NCBI GenBank assembly: GCA_045660065.1
Contig: JAZRDC010000026.1
Coordinates: 1-64,000, forward strand
Length of the DNA: 64,000 nt
Direction of reading: 5' to 3'
Origin: RGIG2094 sp045660065
Lineage (GTDB): Bacteria > Bacillota > Clostridia > RGIG6154
Part shown: in pieces, positions 16,893 through 23,945 of the stretch
How the letters are laid out: every line of letters starts with the position of its first letter
How positions within the stretch are numbered: position 1 is the stretch's first letter
Made by a program: the position numbers and the translations under genes
Notes under the pieces: model-generated
Told to the model about the DNA's origin: nothing
What the model saw: only the letters and a program-made list of their open reading frames with translations
Databases searched by the model: none

Positions 16893-16921
16893 ATTTTACC
16901 ATATATTGTTAAAAATATCAA
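16893..16921 (-). promoter_or_regulatory. Sigma-A-type promoter for yajC
   Basis: Minus-strand TTGATA (16921-16916), a 17-base spacer and TAAAAT (16898-16893), about 33 bases before the yajC ATG and just past the topoisomerase A stop. Confidence 0.75.
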
Positions 16922-16928
16922 TAGTTTT

Positions 16929-19103
16929 TTAAATTAAAGACAATTGTTCCCCATCTTTATCTTCTGCTATAAGTTTTGCACCTGCCGCAGGAAGATTGCG
17001 GGATTTATATGGTTTTGCCTCTGTAATTCCTGAATTTTCAAACAGTGTAAGATTTATCATTTTACCACGTTTTCCCGGATTAAATGTCTTAACACCCTGT
17101 GAACTTCTTGTTACTTTTTCAGGAATCATTGAAGTGTTAAACACAAGTGCCTTTTCGTTGCTACCGAATGCTACCAAATCTCTGTCTTCTTCAATATAAA
17201 CAGATGAAACAAGCGGACTATGGTCTGAATATGCTTTTGTGAGCATCTTTCTGTTAGTTTTCGTAACATATGCGCTAAGCGGAACTTTACATGTTCTTCC
17301 GTCTTCAAAACCGAACACCATATATCCCTTATATTCGCCCGCAACCACAGCATTTAAAATCATTTCACCTTCGCCAAGACCTAAAAGATTTGACATATAT
17401 TCGCCTAAATCACTCGCCTTAACGCTTGGGATTTCGTAAATTTTCATCTTGTATACATTACATTGATTTGAGAACAATAACAATTCTTCTTTATTGGAAG
17501 TATCAATTTCCAACATAATTTCATCAGTCTCTTTAAGTTTCTGAACATTACTTGCTCTTAAAGATACAAGAGAAATCTTTTTGATATAACCCTGCTTGGT
17601 AACAAAGATTTTAAGTGAAAAATCATCAATGAATTTTTCAGGCACAAAATCTATTTTGTTTTCTGCAGCAGAAATTATTTCTGTAACTCTGTCTTTACCA
17701 TATTTTTTTGATATTTCCTGAAGTTGTTTTGAAATAAGATTTTTAATGCGTCTGTCGCTGTCAAGTGTTATTTTAATATCTTCAATTTCACGCTCTAAAT
17801 CGGCAATATCTTTGATGTTTTTCAAAATGTATTCTTTGTTTAAATTTCTCAATTTAATTTCAGCAACAAAGTTTGCCTGAATTTCATCAATTCCAAAGCC
17901 TTGCATAAGAGTTGGAACAACATCTGCATCTTTTTCAGTTTCTCTTATTATTTTAATTGCTTTATCAATATCAAGAAGGATTTTTTCCAAACCTTTAAGC
18001 AAATGAAGTCTTGCTTCTTTTTTTGACAAGTCAAATCGGAGTGTGCGTTTTACGCAATCCATTCTGAATCTGACCCATTCACAAAGAATTTGCTTAACAC
18101 CCAAAACTCTCGGCATTCCGTCAATAAGCAAATTAAAGTTACAACTGAATGTATCCTGCAGAGTTGTTGTTTTAAAGAGCATTGTCATTAATTTATCAAC
18201 ATCTGTACTGCGTTTAACATCAATGGCAATTTTAAGACCTGACAAGTCAGTTTCATCTCTTACATCTGTAACATCTTTAATTTTTCCCGCCTTAATCTGC
18301 TCAATAATTTTGTCGATAATTACTTCAGCGGTAGTAGAGTATGGAATTTCTGTAATTTCGATAACATTGTTCTTTTTATCATAATTATATTTTGAACGGA
18401 TTTTGAAACTGCCTCTGCCAGTTTCATAAATTTCACGCATTTCCTGCTCATCATATAAAATCTGACCGCCGCCTGGAAAATCAGGTGCTTTGATGATAGG
18501 AATCAAATCCACATTTTCATCACGCATATAGGCAATGGTTGCTTCGCAGATTTCTCTTAAGTTAAAACTGCAGATTTTACTTGCCATACCTACTGCAATA
18601 CCTTCATTTGGGTTAACCAAGATATTCGGGAAAGTTACCGGAAGAAGTTTCGGCTCTTTCATTGTAGCATCGTAGTTATCCTGGAACTCAACGGAATCTT
18701 TATCGATTTCTGCAAAAAGTTCTTTACAGATTTCATCAAGTTTTACTTCTGTATATCTTGATGCGGCAAATGCCATATCTCTTGAAAACTGCTTACCAAA
18801 GTTACCCTTTGAGTCAACAAACGGATGAAGCAGTGCTGCATTACCTTTTGTAAGACGGACCATTGTTTCATATATTGCCATATCGCCGTGAGGGTTGAGT
18901 CTCATTGTCTGTCCTACAACATTTGCAGATTTAGTTTTATTTCCTGTTAAAAGCCCCATTTTATACATTGTATACAAAAGTTTTCTGTGAGAAGGCTTAA
19001 AACCATCAATTTCAGGGATTGCTCTCGAAACAATTACACTCATAGCATAGGGCATATAATTAGTTTCTAAAGTATCCGCTATTTTTTGTTCAGTAAAATT
19101 CAT
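16929..19103 (-). CDS. Type IIA topoisomerase subunit A (ParC/GyrA-like paralogue)
   Basis: A 724-residue breakage-reunion subunit of a type IIA topoisomerase. It has the winged-helix region AIPEIDGFKPSHRKLLYTMY, the active-site Tyr in SRYTEVKL (about residue 117), the tower and coiled-coil regions, and a beta-propeller C-terminal domain. The canonical GyrA box (QRRGGxG) that lets gyrase wrap DNA is not visible: that position reads ISLVSLRASNVQKL. A topoisomerase IV-like decatenating role is therefore more likely than negative supercoiling. The ATG at 19103 has GGAGG 6 bases upstream, 13 bases after the subunit B stop. No recF/dnaN context is present, so this is probably not the main gyrase. 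Confidence 0.88.
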   Translation of the reverse strand: MNFTEQKIADTLETNYMPYAMSVIVSRAIPEIDGFKPSHRKLLYTMYKMGLLTGNKTKSANVVGQTMRLNPHGDMAIYETMVRLTKGNAALLHPFVDSKGNFGKQFSRDMAFAASRYTEVKLDEICKELFAEIDKDSVEFQDNYDATMKEPKLLPVTFPNILVNPNEGIAVGMASKICSFNLREICEATIAYMRDENVDLIPIIKAPDFPGGGQILYDEQEMREIYETGRGSFKIRSKYNYDKKNNVIEITEIPYSTTAEVIIDKIIEQIKAGKIKDVTDVRDETDLSGLKIAIDVKRSTDVDKLMTMLFKTTTLQDTFSCNFNLLIDGMPRVLGVKQILCEWVRFRMDCVKRTLRFDLSKKEARLHLLKGLEKILLDIDKAIKIIRETEKDADVVPTLMQGFGIDEIQANFVAEIKLRNLNKEYILKNIKDIADLEREIEDIKITLDSDRRIKNLISKQLQEISKKYGKDRVTEIISAAENKIDFVPEKFIDDFSLKIFVTKQGYIKKISLVSLRASNVQKLKETDEIMLEIDTSNKEELLLFSNQCNVYKMKIYEIPSVKASDLGEYMSNLLGLGEGEMILNAVVAGEYKGYMVFGFEDGRTCKVPLSAYVTKTNRKMLTKAYSDHSPLVSSVYIEEDRDLVAFGSNEKALVFNTSMIPEKVTRSSQGVKTFNPGKRGKMINLTLFENSGITEAKPYKSRNLPAAGAKLIAEDKDGEQLSLI

Positions 19104-19116
19104 TTTATCCTCCAAA

Positions 19117-21090
19117 TCACGAAATATCGGCAAGATCTAAATACTTACCGCCAAATTCAGCAATATAATCTTTTCTTCCCTGAAGGTTGTCGCCTAAAAG
19201 CACATCAAACATCATCTTGGTTGTTTCTTCGTCCTGAGGCATAACTTTGATAAGTCGTCTTGTTTCAGGATTCATTGTGGTTCTCCACATCATTTCAGGT
19301 TCATTTTCACCAAGACCTTTTGAACGCTGAATTGTGCATTTCTGACCTTCAAGTTTTTTAAGAATTTCAACTTTTTCCGCTTCATTATATGCAAAATAAG
19401 TTTCGCCTTTGGAAGTAATTTCAAAAAGCGGAGATTCTGCTATAAACACTTTGCCTTCTTTAATAAGAGTCGGCACCAAAGTATAAAGCATTGTAAGAAT
19501 AAGTGTTCTGATCTGGAAACCGTCAACATCGGCATCAGTACAGATGATAATTTTATTCCATCTTAAAGCATTTAAATCAAACATTTCCTGAGAATGTTTT
19601 GTTTTAATTTCAACTCCGCATCCCAAAACTTTAAGCAAATCGGTTATAATTTCACTGGCGAAAATTTTGGAATAATCTGCTTTAAGACAGTTTAATATTT
19701 TACCTCTTACAGGAATAATTGCCTGAAATTCTGCATCTCTGCCCTGCTTACATGAGCCCATAGCAGAATCACCTTCCACGATGTAAACTTCGCGTCTTGA
19801 AACATCTTTGGTTCTGCAGTCAATAAATTTCTGCACTCTGTTTGTTACATCGGTATTTCCGATCAATTTCTTCTTATATGAAATTTTTGCTTTTTCAGCA
19901 TTTTCTCTTGAACGCTTATTTAACAAAATCTGATCAGCAACTTTATCTGCAACAGCCTTATTTTCAATAAAGAAAATATCAAGTTGTTCTTTTAAGAATT
20001 CAGTCATTGTATCCTGAATGAATTTGTTACTGATAGCCTTTTTAGTCTGATTTTCATAACTTGTTATTGTAGAAAAACTGTTTGATACAAAAATCAAACT
20101 GTCTTCAACATCAACAAAAGTGATTTTTGCTTCGTTATTTTTATATTTATTTGAATTTTTTATAAGTTTATCTATTGAATAAACAAATGCATTTCTTACC
20201 GCTTTATCAGGCGAACCGCCGTGCTCTAAGAAACTTGAGTTGTGATAATATTCAATTAAGTTAACTTCATTATTGAAGCAAAATGCACAGGAAAGTTTTA
20301 CTTTATATTCAGGCTTGTCCTCTCTGTCACGGCCTTTTCTTTCTGTTTCAATATACTTAACTTCTGAAAAACTCTTTTCATTTTCAAGTTTTTTGATGTA
20401 GTCAACAATACCGTCAGGGTAAACAAATTCAAAATTGGTATTTTCCTTGTGGTCAATAAACTTAAACTTTAAGCCTTTATTTACCACCGCCTGTTTTTTC
20501 ATAACATTAATAAAATATTCAGAAGGAATATTTACATCAGTAAATACCTGGTTATCAGGTTTCCATGTAATCTGGGTTCCTGTAACTTTACTGTCTGTTG
20601 GTTCTTTGAAAAGACCACCGATGTTTTCACCTTTTTCAAAATGAAGAGAATACTTAAATCCGTCACGATGAACAACAACATCCATAAATTCAGAAGCATA
20701 CTGTGTAGCGCAGGCACCAAGACCATTTAAACCAAGTGAAAACTCATAGTTATCATCTGAATTGTTTTTATATTTACCACCTGCATAAAGTTCACAAAAT
20801 ACAAGTTCCCAGTTGTATCTTTCTTCTTTTTCGTTATAATCTACAGGCACACCTCTGCCTTTGTCAGTTACTTTAATTGAATTATCTGAAAATCTTTCAA
20901 GTGTAATGAGATTACCGTAACCTTCTCTGGCTTCATCAATTGAGTTTGATAAAATTTCAAAAACAGAATGCTGACAACCTTCAATACCGTCTGACCCGAA
21001 CATAACACCAGGTCTTAAACGAACCCTGTCAGCACCTTTTAAGGAGGTGATACTCTCGTTACCGTACTCAGTTTTTTTCAAAAAACCCAT
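19117..21090 (-). CDS. Type IIA topoisomerase subunit B (ParE/GyrB-like paralogue)
   Basis: A 657-residue ATPase subunit partnering the next gene. The GHKL ATPase fold shows RLRPGVMFGSDG, EILSNSIDEA (Mg-binding Glu/Asn), DKGRGVPV and GLNGLGACATQYAS. The TOPRIM domain has VEGDSAMGSCKQGRD and CTDADVDGFQIRTL with the Glu and DxD metal residues; the C-terminus has RSKGLGENEPE. The canonical motifs EGDSAGGS and DGAHI are changed to EGDSAMGS and DGFQI, marking a divergent paralogue. The ATG at 21090 has GGAAGGGA very close upstream; a TTG at 21081 is an alternative start. Confidence 0.9.
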   Translation of the reverse strand: MGFLKKTEYGNESITSLKGADRVRLRPGVMFGSDGIEGCQHSVFEILSNSIDEAREGYGNLITLERFSDNSIKVTDKGRGVPVDYNEKEERYNWELVFCELYAGGKYKNNSDDNYEFSLGLNGLGACATQYASEFMDVVVHRDGFKYSLHFEKGENIGGLFKEPTDSKVTGTQITWKPDNQVFTDVNIPSEYFINVMKKQAVVNKGLKFKFIDHKENTNFEFVYPDGIVDYIKKLENEKSFSEVKYIETERKGRDREDKPEYKVKLSCAFCFNNEVNLIEYYHNSSFLEHGGSPDKAVRNAFVYSIDKLIKNSNKYKNNEAKITFVDVEDSLIFVSNSFSTITSYENQTKKAISNKFIQDTMTEFLKEQLDIFFIENKAVADKVADQILLNKRSRENAEKAKISYKKKLIGNTDVTNRVQKFIDCRTKDVSRREVYIVEGDSAMGSCKQGRDAEFQAIIPVRGKILNCLKADYSKIFASEIITDLLKVLGCGVEIKTKHSQEMFDLNALRWNKIIICTDADVDGFQIRTLILTMLYTLVPTLIKEGKVFIAESPLFEITSKGETYFAYNEAEKVEILKKLEGQKCTIQRSKGLGENEPEMMWRTTMNPETRRLIKVMPQDEETTKMMFDVLLGDNLQGRKDYIAEFGGKYLDLADIS

Positions 21091-21119
21091 TCCCTTCCGC
21101 GTAAAATTAATTAAAATCT

Positions 21120-21147
21120 ATTTTAATGTAAATAATATCATTAACAA
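21120..21147 (-). promoter_or_regulatory. Sigma-A-type promoter for the topoisomerase pair
   Basis: Minus-strand TTGTTA (21147-21142), a 16-base spacer and TAAAAT (21125-21120), 30 bases before the subunit B ATG. The region is A+T-rich, so the call is moderate. Confidence 0.55.
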
Positions 21148-21211
21148 AATAAAAAATCACACTATATATTGTACTATAAATTTGAAATTATGTCAAGTAA
21201 TGGGGAAAGTT

Positions 21212-22006
21212 ATGAAAAGCATAAAACTGTTTATAAGGGAATTTATTAAAAATAATTTGTTATTTCACTCTGCACAAAATGCATTTTATTTTGTACTGTC
21301 TATTTTTCCTTTTTTGTATATACTCACAAAAATATTTATTATTATCCCTTTGCCTTCAGAACAGGTTTTAAAAAGTTTAGAACTGCTTTTCCCCAAGGAA
21401 GCACTCAAAATTATATATTCAAATTTAAATTCTATATCAAAAGTTGTCCCTTCTGTCAATTCAATTCCATATATTCTTGTTGCACTATGGTCATCATCTA
21501 TGCTGATTTACTCGTTAAAATCAGTTTTTGCCATATTTTATAATAAAAAGCCAATAAAAAATAAACTGCATATCAGGGTTATATCAATTGCTATAACATC
21601 TATTGTTCTCATTGTAATATTTTTTACTTTTGTCGTTGTCTTTTTCATAAACCTTGGACTTAGTATTCTGGTAAAGCATCTGTCAATTGATTATTCACCA
21701 TATGTTTTGTCCCTAATCAGTCTTGCTCTTATTATTTTCGATATTGTACTTTTATACATCATCCTGCCACCTGCCCGTATAAAAATTACACACGCAGTCC
21801 CGGGGGCGGTTTTTGCTATTTCCGGACTGACAGTATTTTCCTACGGGTTTTCATACTATATTAACTATATTGCTGATTATTCAAGAATATATGGTGCGTT
21901 AGGCAGTGTGATAACTTTGCTTTTATGGCTTTATTTCTGTTCGGTAATCATTCTGTCCGGTGGACTTATTAACGCAAAATTTTTCAAAGAAAAAGACACA
22001 CCATAG
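21212..22006 (+). CDS. YihY/BrkB family inner-membrane protein
   Basis: A 264-residue membrane protein with about six helices. The features HSAQNAFYFVLSIFPFLY near the start, the central VALWSSSMLIYSLKS, and the C-terminal GSVITLLLWLYFCSVIILSGG are those of the YihY/BrkB family (once called RNase BN). The molecular function is uncertain. The ATG at 21212 follows GGGGAAAG; the long frame from 21047 would run antisense into the topoisomerase gene and its promoter. It is divergent from the topoisomerase pair and convergent with the small-gene cluster. Confidence 0.85.
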   Translation: MKSIKLFIREFIKNNLLFHSAQNAFYFVLSIFPFLYILTKIFIIIPLPSEQVLKSLELLFPKEALKIIYSNLNSISKVVPSVNSIPYILVALWSSSMLIYSLKSVFAIFYNKKPIKNKLHIRVISIAITSIVLIVIFFTFVVVFFINLGLSILVKHLSIDYSPYVLSLISLALIIFDIVLLYIILPPARIKITHAVPGAVFAISGLTVFSYGFSYYINYIADYSRIYGALGSVITLLLWLYFCSVIILSGGLINAKFFKEKDTP

Positions 22007-22015
22007 AGTGTGTCT
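21994..22015 (-). terminator. Terminator after the small-protein cluster, overlapping both coding ends
   Basis: An 8-bp stem (AGACACAC / GTGTGTCT, 6-base loop) spans the YihY stop and the minus-strand stop at 22014. On the minus strand it is followed by CTTTTTC-type T residues, so it fits the small-gene cluster. On the plus strand no T run follows. Confidence 0.6.
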
Positions 22016-22271
22016 AAAATATGTATCCTGACAAAAGCAAAGCGGCTACACTGAATATTGCCGTCATATCTTTTTCTTCTTCCATCAAAAGCAAAACCAA
22101 AATAACAAGTAGTACTATATCATCAGTTTTTAACCCTTGAGAAATTTCTGAAACCCTATTATCAGTACCGCAGTTACTTATTTCATTTTGTGCATTCAAA
22201 ACAGGAAAATCCTCCGGTCTTGGAACAACAGTATCATAATTTTCAAATTTTCTATAATATCTTCTGTCCAT
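22014..22271 (-). CDS. Small conserved-looking protein with a hydrophobic C-terminus
   Basis: I do not recognise the family. The 85-residue product begins MDRRYYRKFENYD, has a polar middle with a single Cys, and ends in a hydrophobic run (DIVLLVILVLLLMEEE then AIFSVAALLLSGYIF) that could form one or two membrane helices. CGGAGG upstream gives a firm start. It is the last of four consecutive small minus-strand genes. Other clostridial spore formers are recalled to have similar Tyr/Arg-start small proteins, but a sporulation link is only inferred. Confidence 0.7.
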   Translation of the reverse strand: MDRRYYRKFENYDTVVPRPEDFPVLNAQNEISNCGTDNRVSEISQGLKTDDIVLLVILVLLLMEEEKDMTAIFSVAALLLSGYIF

Positions 22272-22285
22272 TTTTACCTCCGGTA

Positions 22286-22651
22286 TTATTTTTTAAATTC
22301 CGAAAACGCATTGGATATTTTAATTGCCTTTCTGATTTTTTCGAGATTTCCTGTGCGCCTTTGACTCAGATATGGCTTTAACGCATCTAAAAGTTTAAGT
22401 CCCGGTGTCATATTATTTGAGTATCCGCTATATGCATTATTAATCTTTTTAAGCATTTCGCTGTTTTGCTGATTATTTAAAAATTCATATATAAAGGGCA
22501 GCGAATTCAATGTTTCTCTTGAAGATGAATTTGTATTTTCATTTTCTGCCGACTCACCTGAAGACATATTTCCTACCATATCTTTGATGTTTTTAATTGC
22601 TTCAGGGTCTGCTATTAACTTATTTAATAAATCCATAGGATTACTTTCCAA
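22286..22651 (-). CDS. Small uncharacterised protein with 'ALKPYLSxRR' C-terminal motif
   Basis: A 121-residue soluble protein: helical N-terminus (MDLLNKLIADPEAIKNIKDMVG), a Ser/Asn/Glu-rich linker (about 30-45), and a C-terminal part with LLDALKPYLSQRRTGNLEKI followed by a helical RKAIKISNAF. I recall this ending in uncharacterised clostridial genes but know no function. A TTG start at 22651 has AAAGGATGA upstream, overlapping the preceding stop. The in-frame ATG at 22636 has only a weak GGAAAG site. Either start is possible. Confidence 0.7.
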   Translation of the reverse strand: MESNPMDLLNKLIADPEAIKNIKDMVGNMSSGESAENENTNSSSRETLNSLPFIYEFLNNQQNSEMLKKINNAYSGYSNNMTPGLKLLDALKPYLSQRRTGNLEKIRKAIKISNAFSEFKK

Positions 22652-22657
22652 TTAAAA

Positions 22658-22882
22658 TCATCCTTTCATTTTTTTCATTACTTCTCCGATAAGTTCTTCG
22701 CAGGTCTTTTCTTTGATTTTTTCTTCTGCCATTTTTAAATCTGCTCCTGTTGGATTTATTTGCTTAAATAATTCAAGAAGTTTATTCTGATCGATACTGC
22801 CAATCTTGTTTTTTAAATCAATCGCATCAGGGTGGTTTAAAAGTTTTAATATTTTTTGTGAAGTTTCAGGTGATATATTCAT
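22658..22882 (-). CDS. Small helical uncharacterised protein
   Basis: A 74-residue, Lys/Glu-rich, apparently all-helical soluble protein with no membrane segment and no Cys beyond one near the end (TCEELIGEV). The family is not recognised. AAAGGAAG precedes the ATG. Its stop overlaps the ribosome site of the next gene, so the two are coupled. It shares an 'NHPDAIDLKNKIG' versus 'ADPEAIKNIKDMVG' resemblance with its neighbour's N-terminus, which may be a shared small module. Confidence 0.7.
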   Translation of the reverse strand: MNISPETSQKILKLLNHPDAIDLKNKIGSIDQNKLLELFKQINPTGADLKMAEEKIKEKTCEELIGEVMKKMKG

Positions 22883-22897
22883 TAAATCTTCCTTTCA

Positions 22898-22930
22898 AAG
22901 AGTGCCATACTTTCATTGTATGGCACTCTT
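22898..22930 (-). terminator. Strong hairpin between the 28-residue peptide gene and the small-gene trio
   Basis: A 13-bp perfect stem (AAGAGTGCCATAC / GTATGGCACTCTT) starts 13 bases after the micro-ORF stop. On the minus strand only three T residues follow, so it may be a partial terminator or an RNA-processing/stability hairpin that sets relative expression. Confidence 0.55.
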
Positions 22931-22942
22931 ATTACAAATATG

Positions 22943-23029
22943 TTAGCAGGCAAAAAGAATCAAGAACACAAGAATGAAAAATAAAATGCTTGTGTCAATT
23001 CCTTTGTTTGAATTACAGTTGTTAAACAT
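22943..23029 (-). CDS. 28-residue hydrophobic peptide, unlisted micro-ORF
   Basis: Too short for ordinary ORF lists. The frame starts ATG at 23029, directly after an excellent ribosome site (GGAGGGAGG, 7-base spacing), and ends TAA at 22943. The product is a polar 14-residue head (MFNNCNSNKGIDTS) followed by a strongly hydrophobic tail ending ILFAC, with a Cys at residues 5 and 28. This plan (short polar head, one membrane helix) is like the small YjcZ-type sporulation peptides, though the glycine pattern differs. A sporulation or membrane-regulator role is inference. Confidence 0.65.
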   Translation of the reverse strand: MFNNCNSNKGIDTSILFFILVFLILFAC

Positions 23030-23067
23030 TTATGTTCCTCCCTCCAAAAATTAGAACTTTCGTTCTG

Positions 23068-23084
23068 ATTACATATTATGTAAT
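23068..23084. promoter_or_regulatory. 17-base palindrome upstream of the micro-ORF
   Basis: ATTACATA-T-TATGTAAT is a perfect inverted repeat about 40 bases before the micro-ORF start, and 22 bases from the plus-strand -35 element of the phosphodiesterase gene. It could be an operator for a dimeric regulator of either divergent unit. A weak sigma-E-like pair (GTAACACT, 14 bases, CATAATAT on the minus strand) overlaps it. Confidence 0.45.
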
Positions 23085-23105
23085 ATTCTTCCCAAGTGTT
23101 ACATC

Positions 23106-23134
23106 TTGACAAATTCTATTTTCTATACTAAACT
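23106..23134 (+). promoter_or_regulatory. Sigma-A-type promoter for the phosphodiesterase/zinc-ribbon pair
   Basis: Consensus TTGACA (23106-23111), a 17-base spacer and TAAACT (23129-23134). The -10 is weak (4 of 6). Confidence 0.55.
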
Positions 23135-23151
23135 AATTACGGTGATTTTTT

Positions 23152-23625
23152 TTGAAAAGAATTGTTGTTTTTTCAGACACACACAGAGATATAGATAATT
23201 GTATCCGTGTTCTTGACAATCTTATTGGCGTTGATATGGTTATACATTTGGGCGACCATACATTTGATGCAGAAAACATCAGTTATCTGTATCCTGACAT
23301 TGAGTTTGTTAAAGTCCGCGGGAACAACGATTTTGATTTTTCTGTACCCTGTGAAACAGTTGTTGAATGCGAGGAAATCAAGATTTTTTGTTGCCACGGG
23401 CATATGTATAAACAAGATACTTTATTCAAATTGGCAGAAGATGAGGGTTGCTCTGTTGTATTGTGCGGTCATACTCACATCAGTAAAATTGTAAAAGAAA
23501 ACAATATTACACTTATGAACCCGGGAAGTATTTCAAGGCCAAGAGATTCACATTGTTCCTATGGGATTATAGAGATAGAAAATAATAAATTCGGATTAGA
23601 TGTTATAAAAGGAGTAAAGTTATGA
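23152..23625 (+). CDS. YfcE/MJ0936 family metallophosphoesterase
   Basis: A 157-residue calcineurin-like phosphoesterase with the full metal-site set: FSDTH (residues 7-11), HLGDH, RGNND, CCHGH and CGHTH. The family hydrolyses phosphodiesters in vitro; the physiological substrate is unknown. The TTG start at 23152 has GGTGA upstream and puts the first beta strand at residue 3, as expected. Its stop overlaps the next ATG by ATGA. Confidence 0.9.
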   Translation: MKRIVVFSDTHRDIDNCIRVLDNLIGVDMVIHLGDHTFDAENISYLYPDIEFVKVRGNNDFDFSVPCETVVECEEIKIFCCHGHMYKQDTLFKLAEDEGCSVVLCGHTHISKIVKENNITLMNPGSISRPRDSHCSYGIIEIENNKFGLDVIKGVKL

Positions 23626-23945
23626 ATTGTCCATTTTGCGGAAAAGAAATTAATGAAAATGAAACCTATTGCAAATCTTGCGGTAATCCGCTTACTGCAA
23701 AAGCGCGTGCGTTTTCAACATTGCCACAGACTAAAAAAACAAGAATGCTTAAAGTAAGCGACTATTTACTTATGTTTTTATTATCAATTATTTTACCTGT
23801 AAACTACATTATGTGGTTTATCTGGTTGTTTAACCCAAAAACAAATGTAAATAAAAAGAACTACGCAGCAGCAGCGTTAATTTTTAACACTTGCCTTGTA
23901 GTTCTTATAGCAGCAGGTTATGCAATAAACAAATTTTTAATTTAA
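23622..23945 (+). CDS. Zinc-ribbon membrane protein
   Basis: A 107-residue protein with an N-terminal zinc ribbon (CPFCGKEI...YCKSCGNPL, two CxxC pairs at about residues 3-6 and 17-20), a basic linker, then two hydrophobic helices separated by a short polar turn (about 47-70 and 83-106). Such zinc_ribbon_2-type small membrane proteins are common in clostridia and uncharacterised. It overlaps the phosphodiesterase stop by 4 bases. Its own stop overlaps the hydG stop on the other strand, so the pair meets tail to tail with no gap. Confidence 0.78.
   Translation: MNCPFCGKEINENETYCKSCGNPLTAKARAFSTLPQTKKTRMLKVSDYLLMFLLSIILPVNYIMWFIWLFNPKTNVNKKNYAAAALIFNTCLVVLIAAGYAINKFLI
23856..23906 (-). terminator. 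hydG terminator embedded in the zinc-ribbon gene
   Basis: On the minus strand, beginning about 36 bases past the hydG stop, AAGAACTAC (23906-23898) pairs with GTAGTTCTT. A nested AGTGTTAA/TTAACGCT stem lies inside, and TTTTATTT follows. The whole element lies inside the coding sequence of the convergent gene. Confidence 0.65.

Noticed and set aside
16929..21090. Main DNA gyrase (gyrA/gyrB)
   Set aside because: No GyrA box, altered TOPRIM motifs, and no dnaA/dnaN/recF context.
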